49,511 nucleotides of DNA, from NCBI RefSeq assembly GCF_001672755.1, contig NZ_LZKI01000185.1, forward strand, positions 1 through 49,511, in the 5' to 3' direction. The position numbers and the translations under genes were made by a program. Source of the DNA: Mycobacterium colombiense. GTDB taxonomy: Bacteria; Actinomycetota; Actinomycetes; Mycobacteriales; Mycobacteriaceae. The first letter of the stretch is position 1, and each line of letters opens with the position of its first letter. Below are positions 1 to 7,923 of the stretch, piece after piece. Below the pieces are notes generated by a model. That model was not told the origin of the DNA. It saw only the letters and a list, made by a program, of their open reading frames with translations, and did not search any database.

Positions 1-2
1 CC

Positions 3-1067
3 GGCGCGGCGGCCTGTGTGTCCTCCTGGGCGCCCGGCGCGAACTGGGGCGGCTGGCTGATGAAACGCTGCACCAGGCTGTTCCGCCCGGTGTTCTACTA
101 TCTGGCGTTCTGGGCCGTCACGCTGACGGTGCTGTATCGGGCGCTGCCGCAACATATCTATGAGCCGATCGCCGGCGTCAGCACGCAGCTGCTGTGGTTC
201 CTGGGGGCCTACGTCCTGGTGCTGGGGGCCATGCCCGTGCTCTACCGCATCACCACGGCCGGGCGCCTGGTCGCCGGTGTGGCGACCGTCTATGGTGCGA
301 TCGCGCTGATCGACGTGATCCGGCTGCACTGGCCGGCGATGATGCCGCTGGGGTACCTCAACCTGGCCGTCTGGCTCATTCCCGCCATGTTCGGCGTGGC
401 TTACCGTCGCGGGCTGCTCGGCGGCCGCGCCGCGCCGGCCATCGCCGCCGCCTTCTTCGCCGTGGACGTCGCCCTGGTGCACTGGGGCCCGTATCAGATC
501 AGCATGGTCGGCACCGGTGACCACCACCTGTCCAACACCAGCCCGCCGAGCCTGCTGCTGGCCGGACACGCAATCATCCTGAGCGCGTTGGCGATCGCGG
601 CCGCACCGGCGATCGGGCGCTGGGCGCAGCGGCCGCGGGTGTGGTGGTGGACCGCCATCGGCAACTCCGGCGCAATGACCCTGTACCTGTGGCACATGCC
701 GGTGCTGCTGGGCGTGCACCTGGTGTTCGATTACCTTGGCTGCCCGCGCTTTCCGGGCGCGCCGGACTTCCTCGCCATCAGCCTCGTGCAGGTGCTCCTC
801 GTGGTCGTCGCGGTGGCGGTGCTGTTCGTCGTGCTGCGGCCGCTGGAGAACAACCCGCTGTCCGGCTGGGACGGCGCACCCGCGGTGACCTCGCGCGGGT
901 GGGGCGCAACCATCGGTGCCCTGCTGTGCGTGGCCGGCGTGGCGCTGCTCGCCGCGATCCGATGGGGGCTCAAGGACGACGGGCTGGTGTGCATGGCCGT
1001 GGTGGTGACCGCACTGGTGGCCGCGCGTGTCGGGGCTCAGCACAACGGCAAAGTGCTGACGCGGTAG
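3..1067 (+). CDS. Membrane acyltransferase (acyltransferase-3-like), 5' end outside window
   Basis: Integral membrane protein with about ten hydrophobic segments, for example around VFYYLAFWAVTLTVLY and LLWFLGAYVLVLGAMPVLY. The WHMPVLL motif and overall layout resemble acyltransferase-3 proteins, which move acyl groups onto cell-envelope sugars or lipids. The frame is open to the window edge, and the first possible internal start (GTG at 18) has no clear ribosome site, so the gene very probably begins upstream. It ends convergently with the response regulator across a shared hairpin. The acceptor substrate cannot be inferred. A generic polytopic membrane protein is the alternative. Confidence 0.72.
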   Translation, partial: GAAACVSSWAPGANWGGWLMKRCTRLFRPVFYYLAFWAVTLTVLYRALPQHIYEPIAGVSTQLLWFLGAYVLVLGAMPVLYRITTAGRLVAGVATVYGAIALIDVIRLHWPAMMPLGYLNLAVWLIPAMFGVAYRRGLLGGRAAPAIAAAFFAVDVALVHWGPYQISMVGTGDHHLSNTSPPSLLLAGHAIILSALAIAAAPAIGRWAQRPRVWWWTAIGNSGAMTLYLWHMPVLLGVHLVFDYLGCPRFPGAPDFLAISLVQVLLVVVAVAVLFVVLRPLENNPLSGWDGAPAVTSRGWGATIGALLCVAGVALLAAIRWGLKDDGLVCMAVVVTALVAARVGAQHNGKVLTR

Positions 1068-1080
1068 CCGCGGGATTCGT

Positions 1081-1115
1081 TGACCCGCCGGATTATTCGC
1101 ACACCCGGCGGGTCA
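1081..1115. terminator. Convergent hairpin terminator
   Basis: A perfect 11-bp stem (TGACCCGCCGG paired with CCGGCGGGTCA) closes a 13-nt loop between the converging acyltransferase and response regulator genes. Its right arm overlaps the regulator's stop codon. There is no U tract, as is usual in mycobacteria. Confidence 0.6.
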
Positions 1116-1778
1116 CGGCTCTTCGTCGAGGCCGTGCTCGATGGCGTAGCGGGCCAGTTCCACCCGGTTGGCGACCTGGAGCTTGCGAAAGGTCGCCTGC
1201 ACGTGGTTTTCCACCGTGCGGTGGCTCAACGAGAGCTTCTCGGCGATCTGCTTGGCGGACAGCCCTTTTGCGACATATCGCAACACCTCCGTCTCGCGGT
1301 CGGTGAGGCTGGGACGGGCCGGGCCGTCGTCCTTGCTCTGCGCGATGCGCCGGTATTCGCCCAGCACCAGCCCGGCCAGGCTCGGGGTGAACACGGCCCG
1401 CCCGGCCGCAGTGTCCGTCACCGCCTGCGCCAGCTCGGCTTTCGAGGCGCTCTTGACCAGGTAGCCCGCCGCACCGGCCTTGACCGCCTCCAGGACGTCC
1501 TCGCGTTCGTCGGAGGCGGACAGCACCAACACGCGCGACGAGGGTGAGACCGCGAGCACCGCGGCGGTCGCCTGCGCACCGTCGCCGTCGGTGAGCTGCA
1601 TGTCCATCACCACCACGTCGGGCTTCACCACGCCGGCCCGCCGCTGGGCGGCGGCCACGCCGTCGGCGGTGGCGACCACGGTGAACCCGCCCTCGGCCAG
1701 GTCGCGAGCGACCGCGTCACGCCAGATCGGATGGTCGTCGACCACCATCACCGTCGTCGTCGTGGCGTCATCGGTCAT
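1113..1778 (-). CDS. LuxR/NarL-family response regulator, partner of MacS-like kinase
   Basis: The protein has 221 residues. A receiver domain (about 8-125) carries VVDDHP and the phospho-acceptor Asp59 (VVVMDMQLTDGDG). A C-terminal LuxR helix-turn-helix (about 150-215) carries SLTDRETEVLRYVAKGLS and LSHRTVENHV. Its ATG overlaps the stop of the upstream kinase as ATGA, so the two are translationally coupled and almost certainly cognate. The 221-residue start is preferred because it gives the normal REC start; a longer in-frame extension lies inside the kinase gene. The target genes are unknown. Confidence 0.93.
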   Translation of the reverse strand: MTDDATTTTVMVVDDHPIWRDAVARDLAEGGFTVVATADGVAAAQRRAGVVKPDVVVMDMQLTDGDGAQATAAVLAVSPSSRVLVLSASDEREDVLEAVKAGAAGYLVKSASKAELAQAVTDTAAGRAVFTPSLAGLVLGEYRRIAQSKDDGPARPSLTDRETEVLRYVAKGLSAKQIAEKLSLSHRTVENHVQATFRKLQVANRVELARYAIEHGLDEEP

Positions 1779-2914
1779 GGCGTCCCTCCCCGCGGCACGC
1801 GCAACTCCCACTCGGTGCCTTCCCCGGGCTCGCTGTGCAATTGGGCGCTGCCGCCCAACGACGTCAACCGTCCCACGATCGATTGGGAGATGCCCAAGCG
1901 CCCCTGCCGCGTCGCTTCCTCGAGCCGGCCGGCGGCAATCCCCACGCCGTCGTCGCGGACACTGACCAGCACGCAATCGCCGAGGTCTTCCACGAGCACG
2001 AACGCGTGCACGTCCGGGCCGGCATGGGCGACCACGTTGTCCAACGCATTGCCCACCGCGGCGTCGAGTTCGGTTGCCGCCCAACGTTCTAACGGCACCG
2101 GGGTGCCAGGCAGGCTTATCGACACCTGATCGGAGTTCCGGCACCGCAGCAGCGTGCGCAGGTCGACCGTGGCCCCGTCGGCGTCCTGATCGATGTCCGT
2201 GCATGCCAGCCAGCGCCGCAGCGCGCGTTCCTGCTCGCTCGCCAGGTCGGCGAGTTCTGCTGTGGCGCCGCCGATCTCGTGCCCCTTCTTGGCGACCAGG
2301 GCCAGTACCTGAATGGCGCCGTCATGCACCTGGCGGGACAGTCGGTCGCGTTCTTGCACCGCGGCCGTCAATTGGGCCGCGCGTTGCAGCTCGTCGTGGG
2401 CGCGCCGCGCGGTCTGCGCGGCCATCCCGATCGCCATACCGATCGCCAGTTCGATGATGACGGTGGCGTTGTGCCCGAGGTTGAGCGCGAAATAATCCTT
2501 GACGGCGAAATTGGTGGCCATCACCGCCAGGCCCGTCAGCATGCCGCCCGCGGGGCCGAACTGGACGGCGGCCGAAATCGTGGGATTGCTGGCCCACAAC
2601 GTCGTCGGCCAGGTCTGGTTGTCGGCCGCCCAGTGCGGGCTCGCGACGAGGTTGTTCGACCACATCAGCAAGACGGCGACCACCAGCTCGGCGAGCACCC
2701 ACGCGGGTTTGCGACCGAAGCCCCGCAGATAGGCGAACGCGCAGGCCGCGCTCCAGCCGATCAGCCCGGCAAAAAGCACCCAACCCAGCACGGGCCGAAC
2801 CAGATCCGGGTTGATCGCGATTTGAAAGCCGGTGGCGTAGATGCAGCTCAGCAGGCGGAATACTTGCGCCGCGCGCCACAGCGGCGTGGTGGGATCGGGG
2901 CCGTGGTTCGCCAT
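1775..2914 (-). CDS. MacS-family sensor histidine kinase
   Basis: About six hydrophobic segments occupy residues 10-170 and resemble the N-terminal domain of Streptomyces MacS-type kinases. A HisKA_3 dimerisation region follows, with RQVHDGAIQVL (phospho-acceptor His about residue 197 from this start). The HATPase domain shows an N-box (AVGNALDNVVAH), a G-box (VRDDGVGI) and GEGTEWELRVP. An upstream ATG at 2926 would add four residues; neither start has a strong ribosome site. It lies divergent from the acg-like gene and forms a two-gene operon with the regulator. The signal is unknown; in Streptomyces this family affects antibiotic production. Confidence 0.88.
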   Translation of the reverse strand: MANHGPDPTTPLWRAAQVFRLLSCIYATGFQIAINPDLVRPVLGWVLFAGLIGWSAACAFAYLRGFGRKPAWVLAELVVAVLLMWSNNLVASPHWAADNQTWPTTLWASNPTISAAVQFGPAGGMLTGLAVMATNFAVKDYFALNLGHNATVIIELAIGMAIGMAAQTARRAHDELQRAAQLTAAVQERDRLSRQVHDGAIQVLALVAKKGHEIGGATAELADLASEQERALRRWLACTDIDQDADGATVDLRTLLRCRNSDQVSISLPGTPVPLERWAATELDAAVGNALDNVVAHAGPDVHAFVLVEDLGDCVLVSVRDDGVGIAAGRLEEATRQGRLGISQSIVGRLTSLGGSAQLHSEPGEGTEWELRVPRGGTP

Positions 2915-2960
2915 CGTGGTCAGCATAAAGGCGGACTGCCCCGCGGCGGGCCGGCCACGG

Positions 2961-2980
2961 ATATTGCCAAAAGTCCCTTG
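2961..2980. promoter_or_regulatory. DosR-box-like site upstream of acg-like gene
   Basis: Compared with the DosR consensus TTSGGGACTWWAGTCCCSAA, this 20-mer matches 11 positions, with a perfect right half (AAAGTCCC). It lies 86-105 bp before the acg-like start. Acg (Rv2032) and its paralogues are DosR targets in M. tuberculosis, so the placement is meaningful even though only one half-site is strong. Confidence 0.5.
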
Positions 2981-3065
2981 AGCTAGTGCCGTCGTGCCCT
3001 CGCGGGGCCGCCGAGAACGCGTGATCGTTGATACCGGCAGGCGCTAGGCGAGAGGGGGATCGGGT

Positions 3066-4040
3066 ATGGACACCCGCTTTCCGGACGCCGGAACGATCCG
3101 GACGGCCCTGACTTTGGCATCGCGCGCCCCGTCGGTGCACAACACCCAACCGTGGCGCTGGCGCGTCGACGCGACGAGCCTGCAGCTGTATGCCGATCCC
3201 GGCCGTCAACTGCCCAATACCGACCCCGATGGCCGCGACCTGATCCTGAGTTGCGGCACGGCGCTGCATCACTGCGTGGCGGCGTTCGCGGCGGTGGGAT
3301 GGCGGTCCCGGGTGAGCCGGCTGCCGGACGCCGACGACCCCACGCACCTCGCCACCATCGAGCTCTCCCCTCAGGTTGCCGATTACGTCGACATCGCGCT
3401 GGCGGCCGCCATCCCGCGGCGGCGCACCGATCGGCGCCACTACAGCTCCTGGCCGGTGCCCATGGGTGATATCGCCCTGATGGCGGCGCGAGCCGCCCGC
3501 ACCGGCGTCACGCTGTGCCAGGTGGAAGACATCGACAGGCTGCACGACATCGTCGCCGAATCCGTCCGCGATCACCTGACCCAGGACTATCTCGCCGAGC
3601 TGACGGCCTGGAGCGGGCGCTACTTCTCGGTCGCGGGTGTTCCCGCCCGCAATACGCCGATATCCGATCCGGACGCCAAGATCCCCAGTCGTCTGTTCGC
3701 CGGTGCGGCCCTGCCGATGGCTCCGGATTCATCCCCGGCCGACGACAACGCGGTGGTGCTCGCGCTCGGCACCCGCCACGACGACCGGCTGGCGCAGCTG
3801 CGTGCCGGGGAAGCCACCAGCGTCGCGCTGCTCACCGCGACGTCGACGGGCCTGGCCAGTTGCCCGGTCACCGAGCCCCTGGAGACGGCCGCAACACGCG
3901 AAGCGGTCCGCTCCGACATCTTCGGCGACAACAGCTACCCGCAGATGCTGCTTCGGGTGGGCTGGGCGCCGATCAACGCCGACCCGCTCCCGGCGACGCC
4001 GCGACGCGATCTCGGCGACTTCGTCGAGTGGGCGGACTGA
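3066..4040 (+). CDS. Acg-family FMN-binding nitroreductase-like protein
   Basis: This 324-residue protein has the Acg-family signature RAPSVHNTQPWRW near residues 19-31 and a second nitroreductase-like half containing RRRTDRRHYSSWP. Family members (Rv2032 Acg, Rv3127, Rv3131) bind FMN, are strongly induced by DosR in hypoxia, and may sequester flavin rather than reduce nitro compounds. Length is normal for the family. The ATG follows a GA-rich stretch (GAGAGGGGGATC). The neighbouring PPOX-fold protein and DosRS pair form a dormancy block with it. Which of the paralogues it corresponds to is not resolved. Confidence 0.9.
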   Translation: MDTRFPDAGTIRTALTLASRAPSVHNTQPWRWRVDATSLQLYADPGRQLPNTDPDGRDLILSCGTALHHCVAAFAAVGWRSRVSRLPDADDPTHLATIELSPQVADYVDIALAAAIPRRRTDRRHYSSWPVPMGDIALMAARAARTGVTLCQVEDIDRLHDIVAESVRDHLTQDYLAELTAWSGRYFSVAGVPARNTPISDPDAKIPSRLFAGAALPMAPDSSPADDNAVVLALGTRHDDRLAQLRAGEATSVALLTATSTGLASCPVTEPLETAATREAVRSDIFGDNSYPQMLLRVGWAPINADPLPATPRRDLGDFVEWAD

Positions 4041-4049
4041 TCGTGGGCG

Positions 4050-4466
4050 TTACACGTCGCCCGGCGGTGACCCGAACTGAAACCGGCGGCCGGTGACGCT
4101 CTCGGGGACGATGCGGACATAGTGCGTCTTTTCCGGCCTGGTCCACGGCAACACCTGCGCGCGCTCGGCCTCCTCGAGCTCTTCGGGCGTGCGCAGCGAC
4201 CGCGCGGTGCCGCGGACGATCACGCTCCACGCCTCGGCGACGTTGTGGTCGTCGACCTCGAAGAGCACCCGATTGTTGATCGCGGAGCTGACCAGCTTGG
4301 TTCCCGCCGCGGTGCGGAACAGCACGGTCCGGCGCTGGACGACGTAGTTGACCGGGAAGATGTCGGGCTGACCGTCGGCGTAGGTGACCAGCCGGCCAAG
4401 CGCCAGGCTGCCGAGGAGCTGCCAGCACTCGTGCATCGGCAGGATGGTGACTCCGTCGTCGGTCAT
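4050..4466 (-). CDS. Pyridoxamine 5'-phosphate oxidase-fold flavin/F420-binding protein
   Basis: A 138-residue split-barrel protein. MHECWQLLGSLALGRLVTY at the N-terminus and later DIFPVNYVVQRRTVLFRT are typical of small PPOX-like proteins that bind FMN or F420. The start is set by an AAGGAAA ribosome site before ATG at 4466; a longer reading has no such site. Its position next to acg and dosR recalls Rv3129, a DosR-regulon protein of this fold in M. tuberculosis. It converges with the acg-like gene with a 9-bp gap. The reaction catalysed is unknown. Confidence 0.82.
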   Translation of the reverse strand: MTDDGVTILPMHECWQLLGSLALGRLVTYADGQPDIFPVNYVVQRRTVLFRTAAGTKLVSSAINNRVLFEVDDHNVAEAWSVIVRGTARSLRTPEELEEAERAQVLPWTRPEKTHYVRIVPESVTGRRFQFGSPPGDV

Positions 4467-4501
4467 CAGGATTTCCTTCCCGCGAATGCGACCGTTGTCC
4501 T

Positions 4502-4533
4502 CAATGGGCCACTGTCGCAATGGGCCACTGCCG
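4502..4533. repeat. Tandem 16-bp direct repeat upstream of dosR
   Basis: Two adjacent 16-bp units, CAATGGGCCACTGTCG and CAATGGGCCACTGCCG, differ at one base. Each contains GGGCC-ACT-GTCGC (or GCCGC), which resembles a DosR half-site pair with the centre one base too short. It lies between the divergent PPOX and dosR starts. Confidence 0.7.
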
Positions 4534-4584
4534 CAAGGCTATTGGCGCACCGTCCACCGGAGCGTGGGCCGAATGTCCTCAGCC

Positions 4585-4604
4585 GTGGGGACCAAAGTCG
4601 TTGA
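4585..4604 (+). promoter_or_regulatory. DosR-box upstream of dosR
   Basis: GTGGGGACCAAAGTCGTTGA matches 14 of 20 positions of the consensus TTSGGGACTWWAGTCCCSAA. The core GGGAC-N4-GTC is intact. It lies 99-118 bp upstream of the dosR start and in the divergent promoter region of the PPOX gene, which fits autoregulation and co-regulation of both. Confidence 0.7.
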
Positions 4605-4702
4605 ACCCGTTGCTTCTCGATGGTTCCCGTCGAGAATATGGGATATTGGATTGGTCTGCCGCAAATCTTTCCAGTTGCGAGACCGGCAGGAAAGGGCCCG
4701 CC

Positions 4703-5371
4703 ATGGTCAAGGTGTTCCTGGTAGACGACCACGAAGTCGTCCGCCGCGGTCTTTCCGATCTGCTCGCTTCCGACCCCGATCTCCAGATCGTCGGCGAGGC
4801 CGGCACGGTGGCGGAGGCGAAAGCCCGGATACCGGCGTTGCAGCCCGACGTGGCCGTGCTCGACGTACGCCTGCCCGATGGCAACGGCATCGAACTGTGC
4901 CGCGACCTGGTATCGGATCATCCCGACCTGCGCTGCCTGATGTTGACGTCGTTCACCTCCGACGAGGCGATGCTCGAGGCGATCCTGGCGGGTGCCAGCG
5001 GGTTCGTCGTCAAGGACATCAAGGGCATGGAGCTGGCACACGCGATCAAAGAGGTGGGCGCGGGTAAGTCGCTGCTCGACAACCGGGCGGCCGCGGCGCT
5101 GATGGCGAAGCTGCGCGGCACGACGGCGCGCGAGGACCCGCTGTCCGGACTGACCGAGCAGGAACGCACGCTGCTCGGACTGCTCAGCGAAGGATTGACC
5201 AACCGGCAGATCGCCGCGCGGATGTTCCTCGCGGAGAAGACGGTGAAGAACTACGTGTCGCGGTTGTTGGCCAAACTCGGCATGGAGCGCCGCACCCAGG
5301 CGGCGGTGTTCGCGTCGAAACTCAGTCAGCGGTCCGGCCCACCGTCGACGCCGCCGGACTGGTCTGGGTGA
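4703..5371 (+). CDS. devR: DosR/DevR dormancy response regulator
   Basis: The 222-residue protein follows M. tuberculosis DevR nearly residue for residue (MVKVFLVDDHEVVRRGL, DVAVLDVRLPDGNGIELCRD, MFLAEKTVKNYVSRLLAKLG). Phospho-acceptor Asp54 and DNA-contact residues Lys179, Lys182 and Asn183 keep their numbers. Thr198, a PknH target in M. tuberculosis, is kept, while Thr205 is Ser. The start at 4703 follows an AGGAAAGG ribosome site. The stop overlaps the kinase GTG as GTGA. DosR activates the hypoxia/NO dormancy regulon. The usual upstream universal stress gene (Rv3134c) is absent here, so this could be a DosR paralogue rather than the sole orthologue. Confidence 0.93.
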   Translation: MVKVFLVDDHEVVRRGLSDLLASDPDLQIVGEAGTVAEAKARIPALQPDVAVLDVRLPDGNGIELCRDLVSDHPDLRCLMLTSFTSDEAMLEAILAGASGFVVKDIKGMELAHAIKEVGAGKSLLDNRAAAALMAKLRGTTAREDPLSGLTEQERTLLGLLSEGLTNRQIAARMFLAEKTVKNYVSRLLAKLGMERRTQAAVFASKLSQRSGPPSTPPDWSG

Positions 5372-7080
5372 CCGGCGGCGAAAAGGGCTCGGCGTTCGCC
5401 GGACTCGGACAGCGTGGGCTGGTCAGCAAGATGCATGCCCAGCTCGACGAGCTGCTGGCCGCGCGCGATCAGATGGAGCAATTGCTGCGGGTGATCGTGG
5501 AGATCGGCGCGGGCCTGGACCTCGACGCCACGCTGCACCGGATCATCAGCGCGGCAAGGGAATTGACCTCCGCCCCGTACGGCGCGCTGGCCATCCGCGA
5601 TCGCGACGGCAACTTGATGTCGTTCGTCCACGAGGGCATGGACGCCGAGACGGTTCGGCGCATCGGGCACCTGCCGGTCGGCAAGGGGCTGTTGAGTTTG
5701 TCGCTGCTGGACACGCCCGCGCTGCGGATGGACGACCTGACCGCGCACCACGCCGCGGTCGGATTCCCCGAACACCATCCACCGATGCGCGCCTTCCTCG
5801 CGGTCCCGATCACCATCCGCGGCACGGTGTTTGGCAACCTCTACCTCACCCACATCGATCCGGCGCGGGTGTTCTCCGAGCCCGACGAGGTTGCCGCGCG
5901 TGCGTTGGCGTTCGCGGCCGCCGTCGCCATCGACAACGCGCGGGTCTTCGAACGTGAACGGACCTCGGTGAAGTGGATCGAAGCCAGCCGCGAGATCACC
6001 ACCGCGCTGCTGGCGCGACCCGAACCGCACCGGCGTCCCTTGCAACTGATCGCCGAACGCGCGCGGGTGTTGACCGACGCCGAACAGGCCATCGTGCTGG
6101 TGCCGGCCGACGCCGACGCAGGCGACGACGAGGTCGACACGCTGGTGGTCTCCGCAGCGGTGGGGATACACGCCTCCGATGTGCTCGGTCAGCGAGTCCC
6201 GGTGGACGGCTCCACCAGCGGCGCGGTGTTCAAGTCCGGCGAACCGCTGATCACCGAGGAGCTGCGCTACCCGATCCAGGCCTTCACCGACGTCGGGCAG
6301 CGCCCGGCGATCCTGATGCCGCTGCGCGCCCGCGACGAGGTCGTCGGCGTGATCGCCATCGCCCGCGGCGCCGAGCAGCCGCCGTTCGACGAGAGCTATC
6401 TGGACCTGGTGAGCGATTTCGCCACCCACGCCGCGATAGCGCTGGCGCTGACCTCGGCGCGTGAGGACGCGCGGCAGCTGACCATTCTGGCGGAACGTGA
6501 ACGCATCGCGCATGACCTGCACGACCACGTGATCCAGCGGCTGTTCGCGGCCGGCATGAACCTGCAGGGCACGCTGGCCAGGGCGCGCTCGCCGGAGGTG
6601 GCCGATCGGCTCAACCGCACGCTCGACGACCTGCAGACCATCATCGAGGAAATCCGCACCACGATCTTCGCGCTCAGATCCCCGATGGCCGCCAGCGGCG
6701 ATTTCCGCCAGCGCATCCAGCGGGTGGTCGCCGACCTGACCGAAAACCGTGATCTCGTCACGACCGTGCGGCTGGACGGGCCGATGACGGCCGTCGGCGC
6801 CGAGCTCGCCGACCACGCCGATGCCGTCACGACCGAGGCCGTGAGCAATGCCCTGCGTCATTCGGGGGCATCCCGGCTGACCGTCGAGATCAGCGTCGCG
6901 GATATGTTCATCCTGAACGTGATTGACGACGGTTGCGGCATCCCGGCCGGCAACACGCGGCACAGCGGCTTGGCCAACATGAAGCGGCGCGCCGAACAAC
7001 TCGGCGGCACCTGTGAGATCACCAGCCCGCCCGAGGGTGGCACCCGGGTGCACTGGGTCGCCCCGCTGATCGACCGCTGA
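5368..7080 (+). CDS. devS: DosS/DosT-type heme GAF sensor histidine kinase
   Basis: 570 residues: GAF-A (about 50-195), GAF-B (about 220-365), HisKA_3 with phospho-acceptor His385 (IAHDLHDHVIQRLF) and HATPase with N-box around Asn494. GAF-A keeps the proximal heme His137 (EHHPPMRAF) and distal Tyr159 (GNLYLT) at the same 22-residue spacing as DosS His149/Tyr171. Residue 75, aligned with DosS Glu87 and DosT Gly85, is Ala, so oxygen access may be DosT-like. Start is a GTG coupled to dosR by a GTGA overlap. Predicted to phosphorylate the adjacent DosR under hypoxia, NO or CO. Confidence 0.92.
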   Translation: MTGGEKGSAFAGLGQRGLVSKMHAQLDELLAARDQMEQLLRVIVEIGAGLDLDATLHRIISAARELTSAPYGALAIRDRDGNLMSFVHEGMDAETVRRIGHLPVGKGLLSLSLLDTPALRMDDLTAHHAAVGFPEHHPPMRAFLAVPITIRGTVFGNLYLTHIDPARVFSEPDEVAARALAFAAAVAIDNARVFERERTSVKWIEASREITTALLARPEPHRRPLQLIAERARVLTDAEQAIVLVPADADAGDDEVDTLVVSAAVGIHASDVLGQRVPVDGSTSGAVFKSGEPLITEELRYPIQAFTDVGQRPAILMPLRARDEVVGVIAIARGAEQPPFDESYLDLVSDFATHAAIALALTSAREDARQLTILAERERIAHDLHDHVIQRLFAAGMNLQGTLARARSPEVADRLNRTLDDLQTIIEEIRTTIFALRSPMAASGDFRQRIQRVVADLTENRDLVTTVRLDGPMTAVGAELADHADAVTTEAVSNALRHSGASRLTVEISVADMFILNVIDDGCGIPAGNTRHSGLANMKRRAEQLGGTCEITSPPEGGTRVHWVAPLIDR

Positions 7081-7099
7081 GGGCGAAAGGCTTTCTCCT

Positions 7100-7792
7100 T
7101 CAGTGGGTTGACGCGTGATCGCCGACGACGCGGACGCGCTGGTGCGCCGTCAGCATCAGGTGGTCGTATTCGGACTGCGTGTTCAGCGGCAGGCCGGCGC
7201 GGCGGAAGTCTTCGGTGATCTGCTCGGCCAGCGGCCGCAGCTTGACATTCGCTTCCTGGGACAGCCATTTGAGCAACTCGAAGGCCGCGCGTTCGCCGAT
7301 GCCGTAGATCAGCATCAGCATGCCCTTGGCTTGTTCGATGCCCGCGCGATTCTCGCTGATCTCAGCGAGTTTCGCGCTCATCTCGTCCTCGCGCATGCGC
7401 TCGCGGGGACCGGAAACGTCGATGTAGAACCCGTGTGTTCCGATCACGTCGCCCTCGTCGTCGAAGATCCGGTCACCGACCACGACGACGTGGTGCACAT
7501 TGCCCTGGGTATCGACGATCCGATGGCGCGTGCTGAAAGCCTGGTGCGTGTCGACGATTTGTTCGATGGTGGCCGCGACGTGTCCGCGGTCCTCGGGATG
7601 CTTGTGTGACAGCACCAGTTCGGTGGTCGGGGTGACGCTGCCGGGCTCGTACCCGTGCATGCGTTGCACCTGCTCCGACCATTCCCAGCGCTGGTCGGTG
7701 AAGTAGAACCGAAACCAGCCCGCCGGTTGCGCGGAGCCGCCGGCCAACGCCTGTTCCACGTTGGCCGTTTGGCCGTCGAGTTCCCATTTCAT
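7100..7792 (-). CDS. PAS-ANTAR domain RNA-binding regulator
   Basis: 230 residues. A PAS fold (about 25-130, with EWSEQVQRMHGYEPGSV and HKHPEDR) is followed by an ANTAR domain (about 145-205, GIEQAKGMLMLIYGIGERAA then LLKWLSQEANVKL). ANTAR domains bind paired hairpins in nascent RNA and relieve transcription termination; mycobacteria use them in lipid and redox control. The PAS domain probably binds a small ligand or cofactor. It converges with dosS, with 19 bp between them. No kinase or receiver is attached, so the input is probably direct to the PAS domain. Confidence 0.88.
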   Translation of the reverse strand: MKWELDGQTANVEQALAGGSAQPAGWFRFYFTDQRWEWSEQVQRMHGYEPGSVTPTTELVLSHKHPEDRGHVAATIEQIVDTHQAFSTRHRIVDTQGNVHHVVVVGDRIFDDEGDVIGTHGFYIDVSGPRERMREDEMSAKLAEISENRAGIEQAKGMLMLIYGIGERAAFELLKWLSQEANVKLRPLAEQITEDFRRAGLPLNTQSEYDHLMLTAHQRVRVVGDHASTH

Positions 7793-7855
7793 GGTGTATC
7801 CGGTCTCCGTGACACCGGGGCGAGACGTTCGCGCCGGTGGCCTGGGGCCGGCGGC

Positions 7856-7909
7856 GGGCGGCGGTTGGGGGAGTCGGCACGCGGGCGCGTGCCGGAGGGA
7901 CCGCCGCCC
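7856..7909. terminator. Nested hairpin downstream of hsp18
   Basis: An outer perfect 10-bp stem (GGGCGGCGGT with ACCGCCGCCC) encloses an inner perfect 9-bp stem with a 2-nt loop (7875-7894). It lies between the end of hsp18 and the start of the PAS-ANTAR gene, both leftward. It probably terminates hsp18; an ANTAR target hairpin is another possibility. Confidence 0.5.
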
Positions 7910-7923
7910 GGCCCGCCGGTCGG

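Noticed and set aside
2322..3575. 417-codon minus-strand open frame spanning the kinase start and the acg-like gene
   Set aside because: It crosses two well-supported genes in other frames and has no domain signature.
5326..7053. 575-codon open frame opposite dosS
   Set aside because: Mirror of a strongly supported gene; no domain motifs and biased composition.
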